64,000 bases of DNA from NCBI GenBank assembly GCA_031216915.1, contig CM062294.1, positions 33,495,128 to 33,559,127 on the forward strand, in the 5' to 3' direction. The notes under the pieces were generated by a model that saw only the letters and a program-made list of their open reading frames with translations, did not search any database and was not told the DNA's origin. This document shows, in pieces, positions 32,680 to 42,850 of the stretch. Position 1 is the first letter of the stretch; each line of letters begins with the position of its first letter. Made by a program: the position numbers and the translations under genes. The stretch comes from Pictodentalium vernedei. Lineage: Eukaryota; Mollusca; Scaphopoda; Dentaliida; Dentaliidae.

Positions 32680-32930
32680 GGTGAGAAGGCCTTGATTTCT
32701 CTTGTGCCTCCCTATCCCCACTCCTGTTCCCTCCTCCCAACACTCGGAGACGAACTGCTTGATGACATCCTGTACCCCACTTCTTCACAATCTCTCTGAT
32801 GGAGTGATATGCATACCAACAATCTCTTTTGTGTCACTCACTAACCGCATGTCATTCATTCTCCATCTCACTTTCCCATTACACTCCCAGTGAGTCTTAT
32901 TCTGTTAGTCTGGCATGGCAATATCCAGGA
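32680..32930 (-). pseudogene. LINE family A, copy 2: C-terminal fragment
   Basis: Minus strand parallels 9400-9600: GAGACGAACTGCTTGATG is the inverse of the CATCAAGCAGTTCGTCTCC block at 9541-9559 (IKQFVSEC). Other aligned blocks are GTCACTCACTAACCGCATGT and GTGAGTCTTATTCT. Frame is broken. Confidence 0.8.
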
Positions 32931-33168
32931 CATTTTTGGTACCGGTATATCGGTTTGGGCACCCAAATTCCAGGTGCCCAAACTCACTGTATTTGTGTAT
33001 AATCTTCATCCCATAGTCCGCTAAAACGGTTAAAATTCAGCAAAAAAATATACATGACTAAAACCAGCTAATCGCTTGAATCCCAAACTACATGTAGGAT
33101 ACTTTAGCTGGCTGAAGATACGCCTGAAGCAACTGTACTCCTGACAAAAAAAGATGCACACAACAGGT
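32931..33168. other. No recognised feature
   Basis: A small inverted repeat (GGTTTGGGCACCCAAATTCC then AGGTGCCCAAAC) at 32953-32984 is the only structure seen. Confidence 0.45.
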
Positions 33169-33176
33169 ATACAGAA

Positions 33177-33711
33177 TAGGACTGTCACGATTAATCGATT
33201 GTTGATCTGTCACGGTGAAATCGATTAGTATTTTTCATTGTCGAATAATCGGTGAATTGTATCCCGCTTTAGACGTTTAATAATTAAAAGAAAATTTGAT
33301 GAAAAAACTATTGTTTCCAAAGGTAAAGAGTTCAATTATACATCGATGTTAAACCCCAAGAAGCCGTTGGAAGCATTTGTCTTTTAGGTACATTCATCGA
33401 AGCTTTGATGTTCTGAACTTTGAACCATCAGTGTAATAATCAAGACCGATTGGCAGTTGCGAAGTTCGCAACTGCCGACCGGTCTTAATTATTACACTGA
33501 CGGTTCAAAAGTTCAGAACATCAAAGCTTTGAATCTACCTAAAAGAGGATCGTCTTCGTTGTGTATCGGAGGTTGGTCAGTTGACTTGAACTTCATTTTT
33601 ATCGACTTCAGAGAATGGGAGAGAGGGGTCATCTAGGTACGATTAATCAATTATTATCGATTATTTGCGACGATTAATCGATTCCTAAATTAAAAAATTG
33701 TGACCGCCCTA
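33177..33711. mobile_element. hAT-like MITE with 8-bp target duplication
   Basis: Ends TAGGACTGTCAC and inverse of TAGGGCGGTCAC; flanks ATACAGAA (33169-33176) and ATGCAGAA (33712-33719) match at 7 of 8 bases, the hAT duplication size. Both ends carry CGATTAATCGATT. The core (about 33370-33545) is a long palindrome, with arms AAGCTTTGATGTTCTGAACT and TTGGCAGTTGCGAA meeting at GCGAAGTTCGC. Confidence 0.9.
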
Positions 33712-33719
33712 ATGCAGAA

Positions 33720-33969
33720 AGCATGTGGAGGCATTACGGTAAGTTCAACTTTTGTGTCTTTTAAAAATTTTGCATTCAGTATGCTAATCCTACTTTCAGT
33801 ATCTCTAGCACTCTGTACAGCCTATGGCCTTCGGTTATGCCTGCAGCATATATGGACAGGTGTCCCCAAATTATCCTTGGATATGGCCCTGTCTGGTTTT
33901 TCAGATATTCTAATAGAAGTATTCAGGGTCTCCATTATGCATAAATTACACAATCGAGACTTCTTTTCA
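33720..33969. other. No recognised feature
   Basis: A chance frame of 142 codons starts at 33700 and runs into an antisense LINE and a C-run, so I do not call it. Confidence 0.45.
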
Positions 33970-34480
33970 ATGTCTTTCCCTCAGCTTGAACAGCAGTCCC
34001 CCCCCCCCCCCCCCCCAGGTGCCATCAAGGTACTCTTCAAGACCTGGCTTCTCTTTATGATGCAGGCTACCCAAGTCATCTTTCATCTAACCCCTTCTCA
34101 CCAGTTAAGGCTACAATCTCTTCCATGATTCTTTCTCTGGTGTTTTTTTTTTACCCTGGATTATCCCTGCTTCTAAGAAGACCAAGATCTCAAATTGCAT
34201 AGTTCACTATTAACTTCCCCACTCAGACCATCCGCTCTGTCTTTCTATCTGAATTCCAAATATTCTGGAACATTAGTTTACACCACTGGATGTCGGGAGG
34301 TGTACCAAATAGTTAAAATAACAGAGTTTCATTAAGTCTCCTCCTGTCCTTGATCCTCATCCACCCATGCTCACACCTGATTGGCTTCCAGAGCTGTGGC
34401 ATTATTTGACCCTCATATCCATCAGCCCAAATCATTCAGCAGGGTTTCCAAGCTCTATAAATAGTGTTCAATCGATGATT
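33970..34480 (-). pseudogene. LINE family A, copy 3: C-terminal fragment
   Basis: Minus strand blocks match copy 1: TTGAACAGCAGT, GGTGCCATCAAGGTACTCTT (LDGT region), TTGATCCTCATCCACCCATG (WMRIKD region), TTTCCAAGCTCT (SLEILQ region). A C-run at 34000-34017 has expanded in the middle. Frames are broken. Confidence 0.82.
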
Positions 34481-35650
34481 AGAACTGGCCACCACAATCA
34501 GCCATTTCTGGGCAATTGGATGACAATGGCAACGGCTCCTGGAACATCGGTTCAACCGACTGTTGCCAAGCATTTTGTGATGATTCATAAACTGCATTTT
34601 ATTATCTTCTACAGTTGTTATCCCAGTTGGTCAAATCTCAATTGGCCAAATCCCAGTTGGTCAAATCCCAGTTGGTCAACAACTTTTTTTAAATTTTATA
34701 AGTGCTTGCAATGTAATTCTGTGATGGATTTTTTAACTTTTTTTTACTTTTGCTTGTGATATTTCCAGCTTGCATTGAAGCTTAGTTATCAAGTCTGCCT
34801 TAATTACCATTACTGTAAGTGTTTTATAACAATATTCTCCTGTATACTGAGAAGTTGGCCTGCTTTCAGCTATAATGACCATTACTGTCAATGTTTTCAT
34901 AACAATGGTCTACTGTATACTGAGAGGTTTGGCTCTTTTCTGCCTTAATGATCATTACTGTCAGTGTTTTTATATATACTTTTTTTATGTTTTCTTTTTC
35001 ATCTAAACTGCATCTTATTACCCTCTTATAGGGTCATAAAATAAATTTTGGAAGACAAAAAATTAATAAAACCAGAAAAATATTAATTAATGACCATTTG
35101 TCTCCAGTTATTCATAAATTATTATTTCTCTAGTATTCACTTTTGATCATTATTTTCACAAAAACCTAAAACGGAAAATTGTCCCTATTATTCTATATTT
35201 ACCCCCTTTAGGATCATTAAATATGTTTTGAAAGACAAAACATGCAAAAAATAAATGAAATTTGTCGCCGATTACTCATTATTTAAATTTGAATATTTCT
35301 CCAGTTTTATTCATTTTTTTTCTTCCAAACTGCATCTTATTACCCTCTTATAGGGTCATAAAATAAATTTTGGAAGACAAAAAATGAATAAAACCAGAGA
35401 AATATTAATTGGTGACCATTTGTCTCTGATCATTCATTAATTAATATTTCTCTAGTTTTTTTTCATTTTTTTCTTCTAAACTGCATCAACAGTTCTCAAG
35501 TTTGCTTCATTTTTACCTATACCTATCATGTTCTGAAATTTCGAATAAAAATGTTGAATATAGTTACCACATAAAGAAAAACGGTTAAACCAATTGAGAT
35601 TTGACCAACTGGGTTTTGACCAAATGAGATTTGACCAAATGAGAAGACAC
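34481..35650. mobile_element. TIR element with TTGGTCAAATC ends
   Basis: The left end (34621-34680) repeats CCAGTTGGTCAAATC three times; the right end (35585-35642) has the inverse, GATTTGACCAACTGGG and GATTTGACCAAATGAG. The interior holds two copies of AACTGCATCTTATTACCCTC, TTATAGGGTCATAAAATAAA, TTTTGGAAGACAAAAAA (about 35000 and 35330) and other AT-rich repeats. No coding frame. The superfamily is not evident. Confidence 0.65.
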
Positions 35651-35762
35651 CTATGGAATATACAAGTGTAACATGTAAAGCTTACATGTACAATTCAGTA
35701 TACTTGTGGCAATCGCCAGTTCATACCGGAAAAGTGGAGTTGCACTCCATTGAATCAGGTCA

Positions 35763-35854
35763 CAGTAAAAATTACCAGCTGTGCCCACTTGGATGGTAAA
35801 CGTGACTGAGAGACACGTTTACCACCAAAGTGTGCACGACTGGTAATTTTACTG
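35763..35854. repeat. Inverted repeat, about 41-bp arms
   Basis: Arms CAGTAAAAATTACCAGCTGT..GGTAAACGTG and CACGTTTACC..ACTGGTAATTTTACTG with a 9-nt loop. A few mismatches. Confidence 0.88.
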
Positions 35855-36096
35855 GACCGGAGTCAACAGTTTAATACTGTAAAATATATACTTCTTTGTG
35901 AGTCTTGACTTGTCTAGTACTGCACGGTATTACAATCAGAATTGGATGATTGTGATCGCAAATAACCAGTAATCGGTCAACAGCCATTTTTGTTGAACAC
36001 TACATTGTATCTATAAAGCTGTTTGGTTTAGATGTATCAATGAAAGTGTGAACTGATTTTAACATTGGAAATCTGTTCGCAGTTCTTTGACTGATA
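35855..36096. other. No recognised feature
   Basis: AT-rich spacer before a possible TIR element. Confidence 0.35.
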
Positions 36097-36567
36097 CAGT
36101 ACGACCTCAAGCCACGAAATTTCCTGCGAACGATCATTTCGTTTGCGGGATGGTTACGCAAATCCAAAAAGCTGTGAACGATGTTCCGTTCACGCAAAAA
36201 TATGACGTTAACAAAATTTTATAGTCCGAATTTTTTGATGTGTCAGTGTGCCGTGGTACCCTGATCGCCAGATAAGAAATACAACGAATGAGTATGAAGT
36301 AGAAGTGGTAGTTTGTCCTGTTACGTGAACTTATATACTACTGTATTTTACACGTGCGATTCTAAGCACAACATGTCAACATTTATTTTCACTGACATTA
36401 TGTAAGTATAGTAACTGACAGCACAAAAGCACGAAGCATATCAACCATTGTGGGTTTTTTTGATATTGGTGTAGATTCAGCGTGCTTTCCCCCTCATTGT
36501 TGTTGTGTGCGAATTCGCCCCAGTTTTTTATTTTCTTCATATCTTATGGATCAAACAAAGGGATGTA

Positions 36568-36882
36568 CAGTTAAAACTAGAAGTCCTGTCACTAATAGTG
36601 CGCTTATCTAGGCTTTATTGCGCGTTGGAATTGCGCGCAATTGTCACAAACGAATGGCATCCAAAGAACGGCCGTTTCTCCTGGTTACTCATAGCAAACA
36701 CATGCAATGTTTCTGCCAATGGACCTCCGGGTTACCCGGAGGTCCATTGGCTGAAACATTGCTTGTGCACAGGCCATATGTACAGAATTTGATGGCTTTA
36801 CTAGGGCCATAATGCGTACATTAACGCGCATATCAACGTGCTATTTGTGCGCATTTCATGACAGGACTTCTAGTTTTAACTG
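36568..36882. mobile_element. Tc1/mariner-type MITE, copy 3
   Basis: 315 bp flanked by TA, with the same 24-bp TIRs (CAGTTAAAACTAGAAGTCCT) and the same central hairpin as copies at 26093 and 26583. Its sequence is closest to copy 1, including GCGCGTTGGAATTGCGCGCAA. Confidence 0.94.
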
Positions 36883-37080
36883 TAGAGGTTGAGATTGAAT
36901 ACACTAATTTTAGAATTTGGACTTAAATACACTACTGCGCAAGTGACTGTTACATAAATATCCTAGGTCCGAGGTGAGACAAAAGTATTAAACCCACCCA
37001 AGATTACGCGGACAGTGAAAGCAGTAATTAAATTGGACAAGACAAGGGATTGACTCCAGAGAGCATAATTGCGGCATTAA

Positions 37081-37320
37081 CCCTTTACCCAACGAATCGT
37101 CCATATCCGCCTGCCTAATCTGCAGATTCTGCAGCTGAAAAAATATTATTTTTTGGAAAATTTTAACAAAACCATATCATGTGATCCCTCTTTGGAACGA
37201 GCTCGTTGAGCTCGTTCCAATGAGGGGTCACATGATATGGTTTTGTTGAAATTTCTCAAAAATAATTAAAAAAGATATTTAAATTAAAAAAATTTGATAT
37301 CGTTTGCATTGGGTAAAGGG
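37081..37320 (-). mobile_element. TTAA MITE, copy 6 (subfamily 2)
   Basis: TTAA at 37077-37080 and 37321-37324. Stem AAAACCATATCATGTGATCC; tip TTTGGAACGAGCTCGTTGAG. Ends CCCTTTACCCAACGAATCG and inverse of CCCTTTACCCAATG. Confidence 0.94.
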
Positions 37321-37324
37321 TTAA

Positions 37325-38083
37325 TTGTGAAATAGATTAGACCAAATAAACTACTGCATGTTGACGTCACAGAATGTCAGAATGATAACAAGTCATCAAT
37401 AATTTTCTGAATCAAATTTATGTACGTTTTTGTTGGAATGTTGCAATTTGTCAAAATTTAAAAAAAAATATTCTAACTGATTAAAAATGTAAATATTTTA
37501 TGAGTGTTGGTAATGGTAAGGCCAACGTCATTTCGTCGAGTTGAGATTGTTGAGTTATACATGTATTTTGACCACAAAATTGTGAGAGTCATGTAAAATA
37601 TGACAATAAGTATATCCTTTTCGCTCAGGTGCCCTTGGAATTAATTACTGCTGTAATCTGTTTGACCGAGAATCACGGCGATTTTAATATCGTGTCGGAC
37701 ATTCACTTGAGAAACAATCGCCAATATTAGTCGGCAACTTCTCTTAGATCTTGAGTGAAGATATCGTGGACCTGGGATATTCATGTAATGGTCACTTGCA
37801 CAGTGGTGTAGTATTTGCAGTGGTGTTGATACGGGAATGCAGAAAAATATTCAAGGAAAAACTAGATCTAACGTTAAACATTAATGTGGTCTGAAATGGC
37901 ATGGGCCTGGAACACCTATGGTTGTTTCACTAATAGACTTTTGTGCTTTTTTGGTAAACACGCATGCACTGGTGTTTGTTTTATTTTTTTATGAATGGCG
38001 CGGTGATCTGTCAATATTTTCTCAGCCCCAGTCCTGAGGTCTTGCATCCATTGATGTTTATCAGTGAAAGAATCCTATACTGA
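37325..38083. other. No recognised feature
   Basis: About 760 bp of AT-rich sequence without frames, repeats or RNA genes that I can support. Confidence 0.4.
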
Positions 38084-38091
38084 CTTGAGCC

Positions 38092-38663
38092 CAGTGGCGG
38101 CGCCAGAAATTTTTTTGTGGGGGGGGGGGGGGGGCAACTAGGGGGGCAGACTCCCATGAAGGGGGGCAAATACGTAAAGGATCATATCATTACTTTGTTA
38201 TGAGGTAGTCCAAACTTGGACCAAAAGTCCGTAATATACTCAGGTTTCTGGAACATGGATATAATCAAAGCACTCAAACGAAGAACAATTGTTTTTTCCA
38301 AGTGAAATAATTGAACAGTGCAAGGGAGATAATGCCCGTCTGTCATAATGTGAAATCCATGAATTTTTTTTAGACAAGGGATATGGATAGACATGCCTTT
38401 GTTGGCTCATAACTTAATTATAACTTATAAGTATCTGCATCCGAGTCTTTAAATCTCTACTGCCTGGATGTGCTCATCAGCTAGCCTGAGGCTTTGGGCT
38501 AAGTGTGTATGGGAATAAAAAAAGAGAGGGGTGTGTGTGTGTGTGAGAGAGAGTGACTGAATGTGTTTGTGTGTGAGGGTGGATGGAAATGCATGCGAGA
38601 TGGTTTGGGGGGGGGGGGGGGAGGCAAATGCACCCCCTCCCCCCCCAAGTAGTGCCGCCACTG
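38092..38663. mobile_element. hAT-like MITE with CAGTGGCGGC ends
   Basis: Ends CAGTGGCGGC and inverse; flanks CTTGAGCC (38084-38091) and CTCGAGCC (38664-38671) agree at 7 of 8 positions, the hAT pattern. G-runs sit just inside both ends. The interior includes a GT/GA microsatellite at 38530-38580 and no transposase. It inserted at the foot of a palindrome (38664-38737). Confidence 0.9.
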
Positions 38664-38737
38664 CTCGAGCCTTCCTTTGCCGACATTGACAACACCAGCC
38701 ACTGGTATTGTCTATGTCAGCAAAGGAAGGCTTGAGT
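38664..38737. repeat. Inverted repeat, about 33-bp arms
   Basis: GAGCCTTCCTTTGCCGACAT and inverse ATGTCAGCAAAGGAAGGCTT around a centre CCAGCCACTGG. The hAT-like MITE next to it duplicated its first bases. Confidence 0.88.
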
Positions 38738-39212
38738 CACATGTAATACTCATTGATTGTGGAATGGCTTCTACATGTACGTCACTATTCATTATTGCTC
38801 TCATTTATTACAATGAATACTAATTCCTTTAAATACTTTGTTTCTTAATGGTTTTACCATATTGGTATAAGCGTAAACCTGTACAACTTATGTCAACCAC
38901 TGAATATTTCATCTCATATCTTGTTTTAATCATGTAACCTTTTGCGTAACCAATTGGTTGCGCAAAAAATAATTAATGTGAACAAAACAATGGGTTACGC
39001 AAGCCCAAAACATGTGAACGAAAAATGGGTTCCGTAAATTTTGGAAATTTCATGGCCTGCGACCGCCATACACGTACATGTAGACTGAAGACTGTAACAT
39101 TAGATTCTAAACACTAATTATAGCAATAATCATCAAAAATTTAATTAATGAAGCACCGGGTACAACACGGTGCATCATTAATTAAAATTTAGCTGATGAT
39201 TTGTTATTACAA
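38738..39212. other. Unassigned, with a short palindrome
   Basis: Around 39140-39185, TTAATTAATGAAGCACCGGG and CGGTGCATCATTAATTAA form an imperfect hairpin. 38930-39068 repeats text from 36100-36190, see the possible TIR element. Confidence 0.5.
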
Positions 39213-39308
39213 GGTAAATGGACACGAGTGCCCACTGCCCACGCCAGGATTACAACCAGTCCATGGCAGCTGAACTGTACGAGAATGGTGACACTCACTG
39301 TGACAAGG
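39213..39308 (+). CDS. Possible orphan exon
   Basis: An open stretch between an acceptor-like TTATTACAAG and a donor-like GACAAG|GTATGT. One frame begins with ATG at 39220 and reads MDTSAHCPRQDYNQSMAAEL onward to the donor, about 30 residues. It resembles no family I know. Base composition is more GC-rich than the surroundings. If real it would belong to a plus-strand gene with RTF2 opposite or inside an intron. It could be chance. Confidence 0.25.
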
Positions 39309-39550
39309 TATGTTTTGTGGACATGCTTCAACAATTCTGAGAGAAAGCTCTGAGTACAAATAATAAAATGTTATTGAACAGGTAAATGTAATTTGGAGTA
39401 CAGGTAATTCTGGAGGAACAATAGAGGCGAGAAACTTTAACCCCCAAAAGTCCCCTGGATTAAACCAGAGAAACTTATTTCAAAGGTAGTGTACAGCAGT
39501 CTTCGGTTTTAAACGTCAGTAACATACATGTGCATGTACAAGTAATACAA
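39309..39550 (-). other. 3' flank of the RTF2-like gene
   Basis: Sequence downstream of the RTF2 stop codon. No poly(A) stretch follows the stop, and no canonical AATAAA signal is evident in the RTF2 orientation within this stretch. No target duplication could be identified that would prove retroposition. Confidence 0.4.
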
Positions 39551-40483
39551 TCAATAATACAATGGATTGTATGTTATCCAATGAGGTTGCTGCTGATTTT
39601 TTGCTTTGTCAGATGAAGTAAACAAAGATTTATATGCACTGCTTGCACGTGGATCTTTCTGTATGCTATTAAGCTTTTTTGAGTCACTTTGACTTGCTGC
39701 AACCTTAGAATTTACAAGTGACTTCTTGAGATCTGATTTTGTTGAAGCTGAAGAGCCATTTGTCAATTTTTCCTTTCTGTCATCAAGTTTTGCCTGTTTA
39801 CTTGTGCTTGGTCCATTTGCCACTGACTGGTGTGTTTCACATTCTTGGGCTGCTGAAGAAGAGATTTCTTTACAGGTACGTTTTGCTTTCTTTTCAAGTT
39901 TTGCCCTTGCTTTTCGATTTTCCATTTTGTTTTGCATTTCTTCAATTTCTTCATCATTACCATTCAAAATTACAACATTGTCATCACTATATGATTTACC
40001 ACAAGAGTGGCAAGTATCTGATTTCACTTCCTTAAGGGCCCTTTCAGATATGACACAACCACAGTTCCACTGGAAACAAAATTTATATTTACCATTCATC
40101 TCAACCCCAACCACAGGGCAGATATATTTCGAGGTTTGACTGTCATTATATTTGTCACCCTTTCTTGTTTCTGAATCTTCTTTGTAAGCTGGGTTGTTTG
40201 TAAGTTTAAGCTCTTTCACGTCTTTTAGTCCCTTCAAATGCTCACATTCAGAGGGTACAAGCTGGTCAAATTTACTTTTATCCAGCAGAAATTCCAGAAC
40301 AGACTCTTTATTGTACAGACGACCAAGTTGACAGGCGACAATTGGTTGCCGGAGTGCCTCCTGACTAATTGTACAATGCTTCCATTTGAAAGACAAAACA
40401 GACAGTTTGTCCCTCTCTTCTGGCTTCTTTTTCACCCTGACCAATTCATCTCGAGTAGGTATTGTTCCTCCATCGCAACCCAT
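39551..40483 (-). CDS. RTF2: Replication termination factor 2 homologue (intronless)
   Basis: A single 310-codon frame starting MGCDGGTIPTRDELVRVKKK, the start typical of animal RTF2, so the start codon is secure. Residues about 36-75 form the first conserved half (QEALRQPIVACQLGRLYNKE, VLEFLLDKS). Residues 121-165 form the variant RING/U-box-like zinc region: CPVVGVEMNGKYKFCF, CGC, ERALKEV, CHSCG, with Cys at 122, 136, 141, 143, 158 and 161. A basic, possibly coiled segment follows (about 178-205), then a Ser/Lys-rich low-complexity region and the C-terminal SSAYKSLFTSS and HW motifs. Length and ends fit the family, so it looks complete. In fission yeast Rtf2 acts at programmed fork barriers; in mammals RTF2 sits at the replisome and is removed at stalled forks by proteasome shuttles. 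No introns are present, whereas vertebrate RTF2 has many; it may be a retrocopy or an intron-poor gene. The neighbours are mobile DNA. Confidence 0.95.
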   Translation of the reverse strand: MGCDGGTIPTRDELVRVKKKPEERDKLSVLSFKWKHCTISQEALRQPIVACQLGRLYNKESVLEFLLDKSKFDQLVPSECEHLKGLKDVKELKLTNNPAYKEDSETRKGDKYNDSQTSKYICPVVGVEMNGKYKFCFQWNCGCVISERALKEVKSDTCHSCGKSYSDDNVVILNGNDEEIEEMQNKMENRKARAKLEKKAKRTCKEISSSAAQECETHQSVANGPSTSKQAKLDDRKEKLTNGSSASTKSDLKKSLVNSKVAASQSDSKKLNSIQKDPRASSAYKSLFTSSDKAKNQQQPHWITYNPLYY

Positions 40484-41220
40484 ATCCTTTCGTAGCTATT
40501 TACTTTATGTTTTGGAAGAATATTTATTGCACAACTCAATAATTTCGTGGCTGATCCGAACGAGAAGAAGGAATTCACGCACTCGATGTACAAAATTCTG
40601 GTTTTCAGAACTTGCACCACATATAGTCTGTACTTCTCGCCGAAATATTATTTTATGTTTCGGCAGATAACCAGAGAGACGTTTCGACCAAAGACATTTC
40701 GACCTCCCAATAATATTGTGGAACTGACACGGCTTCAGTGAAATGAAGTAGACACGGTAGAAATCCGGTCAAACTAAACACCCATGTTACCGTGTTACCG
40801 AGGGATATCGAGGTGAAGGACATAGACGTGGGGATGGAGTGAAAAGGGTGTGTGATTAGTATATAAATAGATTTAAGCAGTGTGTGCATGGTTTCATTGC
40901 CGTATTTGAGAATTATGAGCGCTAAAGTAATTGCGTTCGCTGAAAAATCCTCCCCTCGGTATTCAGTAGGTAGCTTGGTAATTAGTATTTACGGAGGCTA
41001 CACCCCGGTAAGCGACAGCGTGAATTGAATGGGGTGTCCCCACTTTGCCATCAGGCATTGTTCTCATAAATAGGTGTTAATAGGGTAGACAATAGGGATT
41101 TAAGTTAAAGTCTGTACTATATTTTCCTGGATTTTTCAGATGGATATCTCAGGATGAAATGATGTTTTATTGATTGATTGGCGCTGATAATTATATTATT
41201 TAATTATTTTTTCGCAATAT
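40484..41220 (-). other. Upstream region of RTF2; no other gene seen
   Basis: Holds the 5' flank. I see no clear TATA box or initiator that decides the promoter. Short plus-strand frames at 40386-40741 overlap the RTF2 start antisense and lack motifs. Between 40650 and 40715, ACGTTTCGACCAAAGACATTTCGACC is a short direct repeat of TTTCGACC. Nothing else to 41220. Confidence 0.45.
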
Positions 41221-41225
41221 TTTAA

Positions 41226-41440
41226 CCTTTTTATAACTTGGATAGCAGACGACACTTGCAAACAAATTTCAGGACTAACTACAATTTTTTTTAAAATTTT
41301 TTATCTCAACATTATTGGAACGAAGTCAACAAGCTTGTTCCAGTGAGGGGTCATAAGCTATGTTTTTGAGACAAAATATTAAAAAAAAATTTAAATGGTG
41401 ATTTTTGTTATCAGTTGCAAATGATAGATAATAGATATAT
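41226..41440 (+). mobile_element. TTAA MITE, copy 7 (subfamily 1, right end lost)
   Basis: TTAA at 41222-41225, then decayed GCAGACGACACTTGCAAACA, a hairpin with AACGAAGTCAACAAGCTTGT and GGGGTCATAAGCTATGTTTT, GAGACAAAATATT. The expected right terminus is absent; a G-run and a SINE follow. Confidence 0.82.
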
Positions 41441-41457
41441 ACACAAGGGGGGGGGGG

Positions 41458-41820
41458 GGGGGCGCGGTGGCTCAGTAGGTAGAGGCGCAGGCTGCAGCCT
41501 GCAAGCCCTGAGGTCCTCGGTTCGAATCCCACCTGCGGCAATCGCGTTGTGTCCTTGGGTAAGACACTTCACCCCCATTGCCCACGTGGGGCGCAGTGAC
41601 GCTGTGTACTAAGGCATACTGCACGTCGATGGTGCACCTGTCTTCAACCAATGCTAACCCTGCTTGTGTGGGGTTAGTATGTTGGGGAGCTGACAGTTGC
41701 TCGCCGTTGCTTGGTGGTTCTCTCTGGATACTCCGGCTTCCTCCACCCGTAAAACTGTCGAGGTCATGATTAGCCATTGTACCGAAGTATGTGACCTTCA
41801 ACACCAATAAATAAATAAAT
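41458..41820 (+). mobile_element. Full-length tRNA-derived SINE family 1
   Basis: Head GGCGCGGTGGCTCAGTAGGT (A box) and CCTCGGTTCGAATCCCACCT (B box) is a better-preserved tRNA-like promoter than that at 15814. Body TTGTGTCCTTGGGTAAGACA, CTGCACGTCGATGGTGCACC, GAGCTGACAGTTGCTCGCCG and CCACCCGTAAAACTGTCGAG, tail CACCAATAAATAAATAAAT. Preceded by an 18-base G-run. Confidence 0.94.
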
Positions 41821-41899
41821 ACACAATATTTGAATTAAGGTTTCACAAACCAACGAGATGTGCTATAAAATCACCATATTCATTAACAGTCTTACTACC

Positions 41900-42232
41900 A
41901 TCTTACAAAGCTGCGAACTCCAGGAATATCCATATTTACATTCTGTATAGCGAACCACCAATAGTCTCCTATATCGCCAAGCCTCAGAAGTGGGAGAGCT
42001 GCAGCACGTTTATCAAACATATTAACACTCTGGTCGTTGACAAATGCAACTCGTAAACCATGTCGTTGGGGATTTTTTCAAATTGCCTGTCTATAATGGA
42101 ACACGCACCCTTTCATGGTGGATTGGAAGACCGTCCTGGCGGCATTTTGCGCCGCTGTCTCAAAGTCGACCACTGCTGTAGATGGACACAGTTCCATGTT
42201 TAAATCATGTGCCTTCTGTTTTACCATAATAA
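41900..42232 (-). pseudogene. MULE transposase, C-terminal fragment
   Basis: Minus-strand translation: AHDLNMELCPSTAVVDFETA, AQNAARTVFQSTMKGCVFHY, RQAI then a stop, then NDQSVNMFDKRAAALPLLRL. This is the DFE..A.NA...F......GC.FH..QA. block of Mutator-like transposases, which contains the second catalytic Asp and the C/H motif, followed by the AL..LP block. A stop interrupts it. A LINE A copy separates it from its N-terminal part. Confidence 0.85.
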
Positions 42233-42850
42233 TAATAACTCTTTGGCCAGCCGCTGATTTGTCGCGGTCCTCATAAGAGAAGGCCATCATTCCCCCTGCA
42301 CCCCACCCCCTCTTCCCCTCCTCTCCTCTCAGCATTCAGATATAAACTACTTAATAGTGTCTCTCACTTCCTCTTTTTCAATTTCTTCAATAAGCATTCC
42401 TACCCTCTCCCTCGTGTCCCCCTTCAGCCATCTATCCTTTGTTTCTTCACCCCACTTCTGCATTATTCTTCCAGTAAATTTTATTCTATGAGGTATATAC
42501 TGTGGGCATTCCAAGAGAAAATGTTCCAGGGTCTCCACTACTCCAGAGTGGCACATTTGGCATCCCTTTTCCCCATCTCTCCCAATTTTTCCCCGAAGCT
42601 CCAGTGATCTTGATCTCAGTTTGAACAGCAGTGACCCTCCAAAGGTGCCATCTAGGTACTTCTCAAAAGCTGGCTTTTCTTTATATTGTAACCCCTGCAG
42701 TGATCTTTTCACGCTAACCCCTGCTCGCCAGTTTCGATTGCAATCTTCCATGACTCTCTCTTTGACAAACCTTTTGCCTTCTTTCATTCCTACTTCTATG
42801 TTTGTGACCTCTATAGAGTAATTGTCCATTAGTTCCCTCACATATATATA
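42233..42850 (-). pseudogene. LINE family A, copy 4, inserted in the MULE
   Basis: Minus frame includes VRELMDNYSIEVTNIEVGMK, VMEDCNRNWRAGVSVKRSLQ, YLDGTFGGSLLFKLRSRSLE and CQMCHSGVVETLEHFLLECP, all matching copy 1, in one open frame. It is severely 5' truncated. The 3' end at 42233-42280 has GGCCAAAGAGTTATTATTATT, the family tail. Its limits with MULE sequence on both sides give the insertion site. Confidence 0.9.

Larger units (their letters stand above)
36097..39068. mobile_element. Possible 3-kb TIR element containing three MITEs
   Basis: The left end TACGACCTCAAGCCACGAAA (then TTTCC) has an imperfect inverse at the right: GGAAATTTCATGGCCTGCGACC. Both ends have TA next to them. Near each end the phrase GGTTACGCAA..CCAAAA..TGTGAACGA is also present. 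The interior holds a Tc1-type MITE (36568-36882), a TTAA MITE (37081-37320) and a hAT-like element (38092-38663), but no transposase. About 70% TIR identity means this reading is tentative. Confidence 0.42.

Noticed and set aside
33700..34128. 142-codon plus-strand frame with a proline run
   Set aside because: Its second half is antisense to LINE family A and the proline run is a C-tract; the first half overlaps the end of a hAT-like MITE.
39726..40139. Plus-strand frames of 98-137 codons opposite RTF2
   Set aside because: They are antisense shadows of the RTF2 coding sequence.
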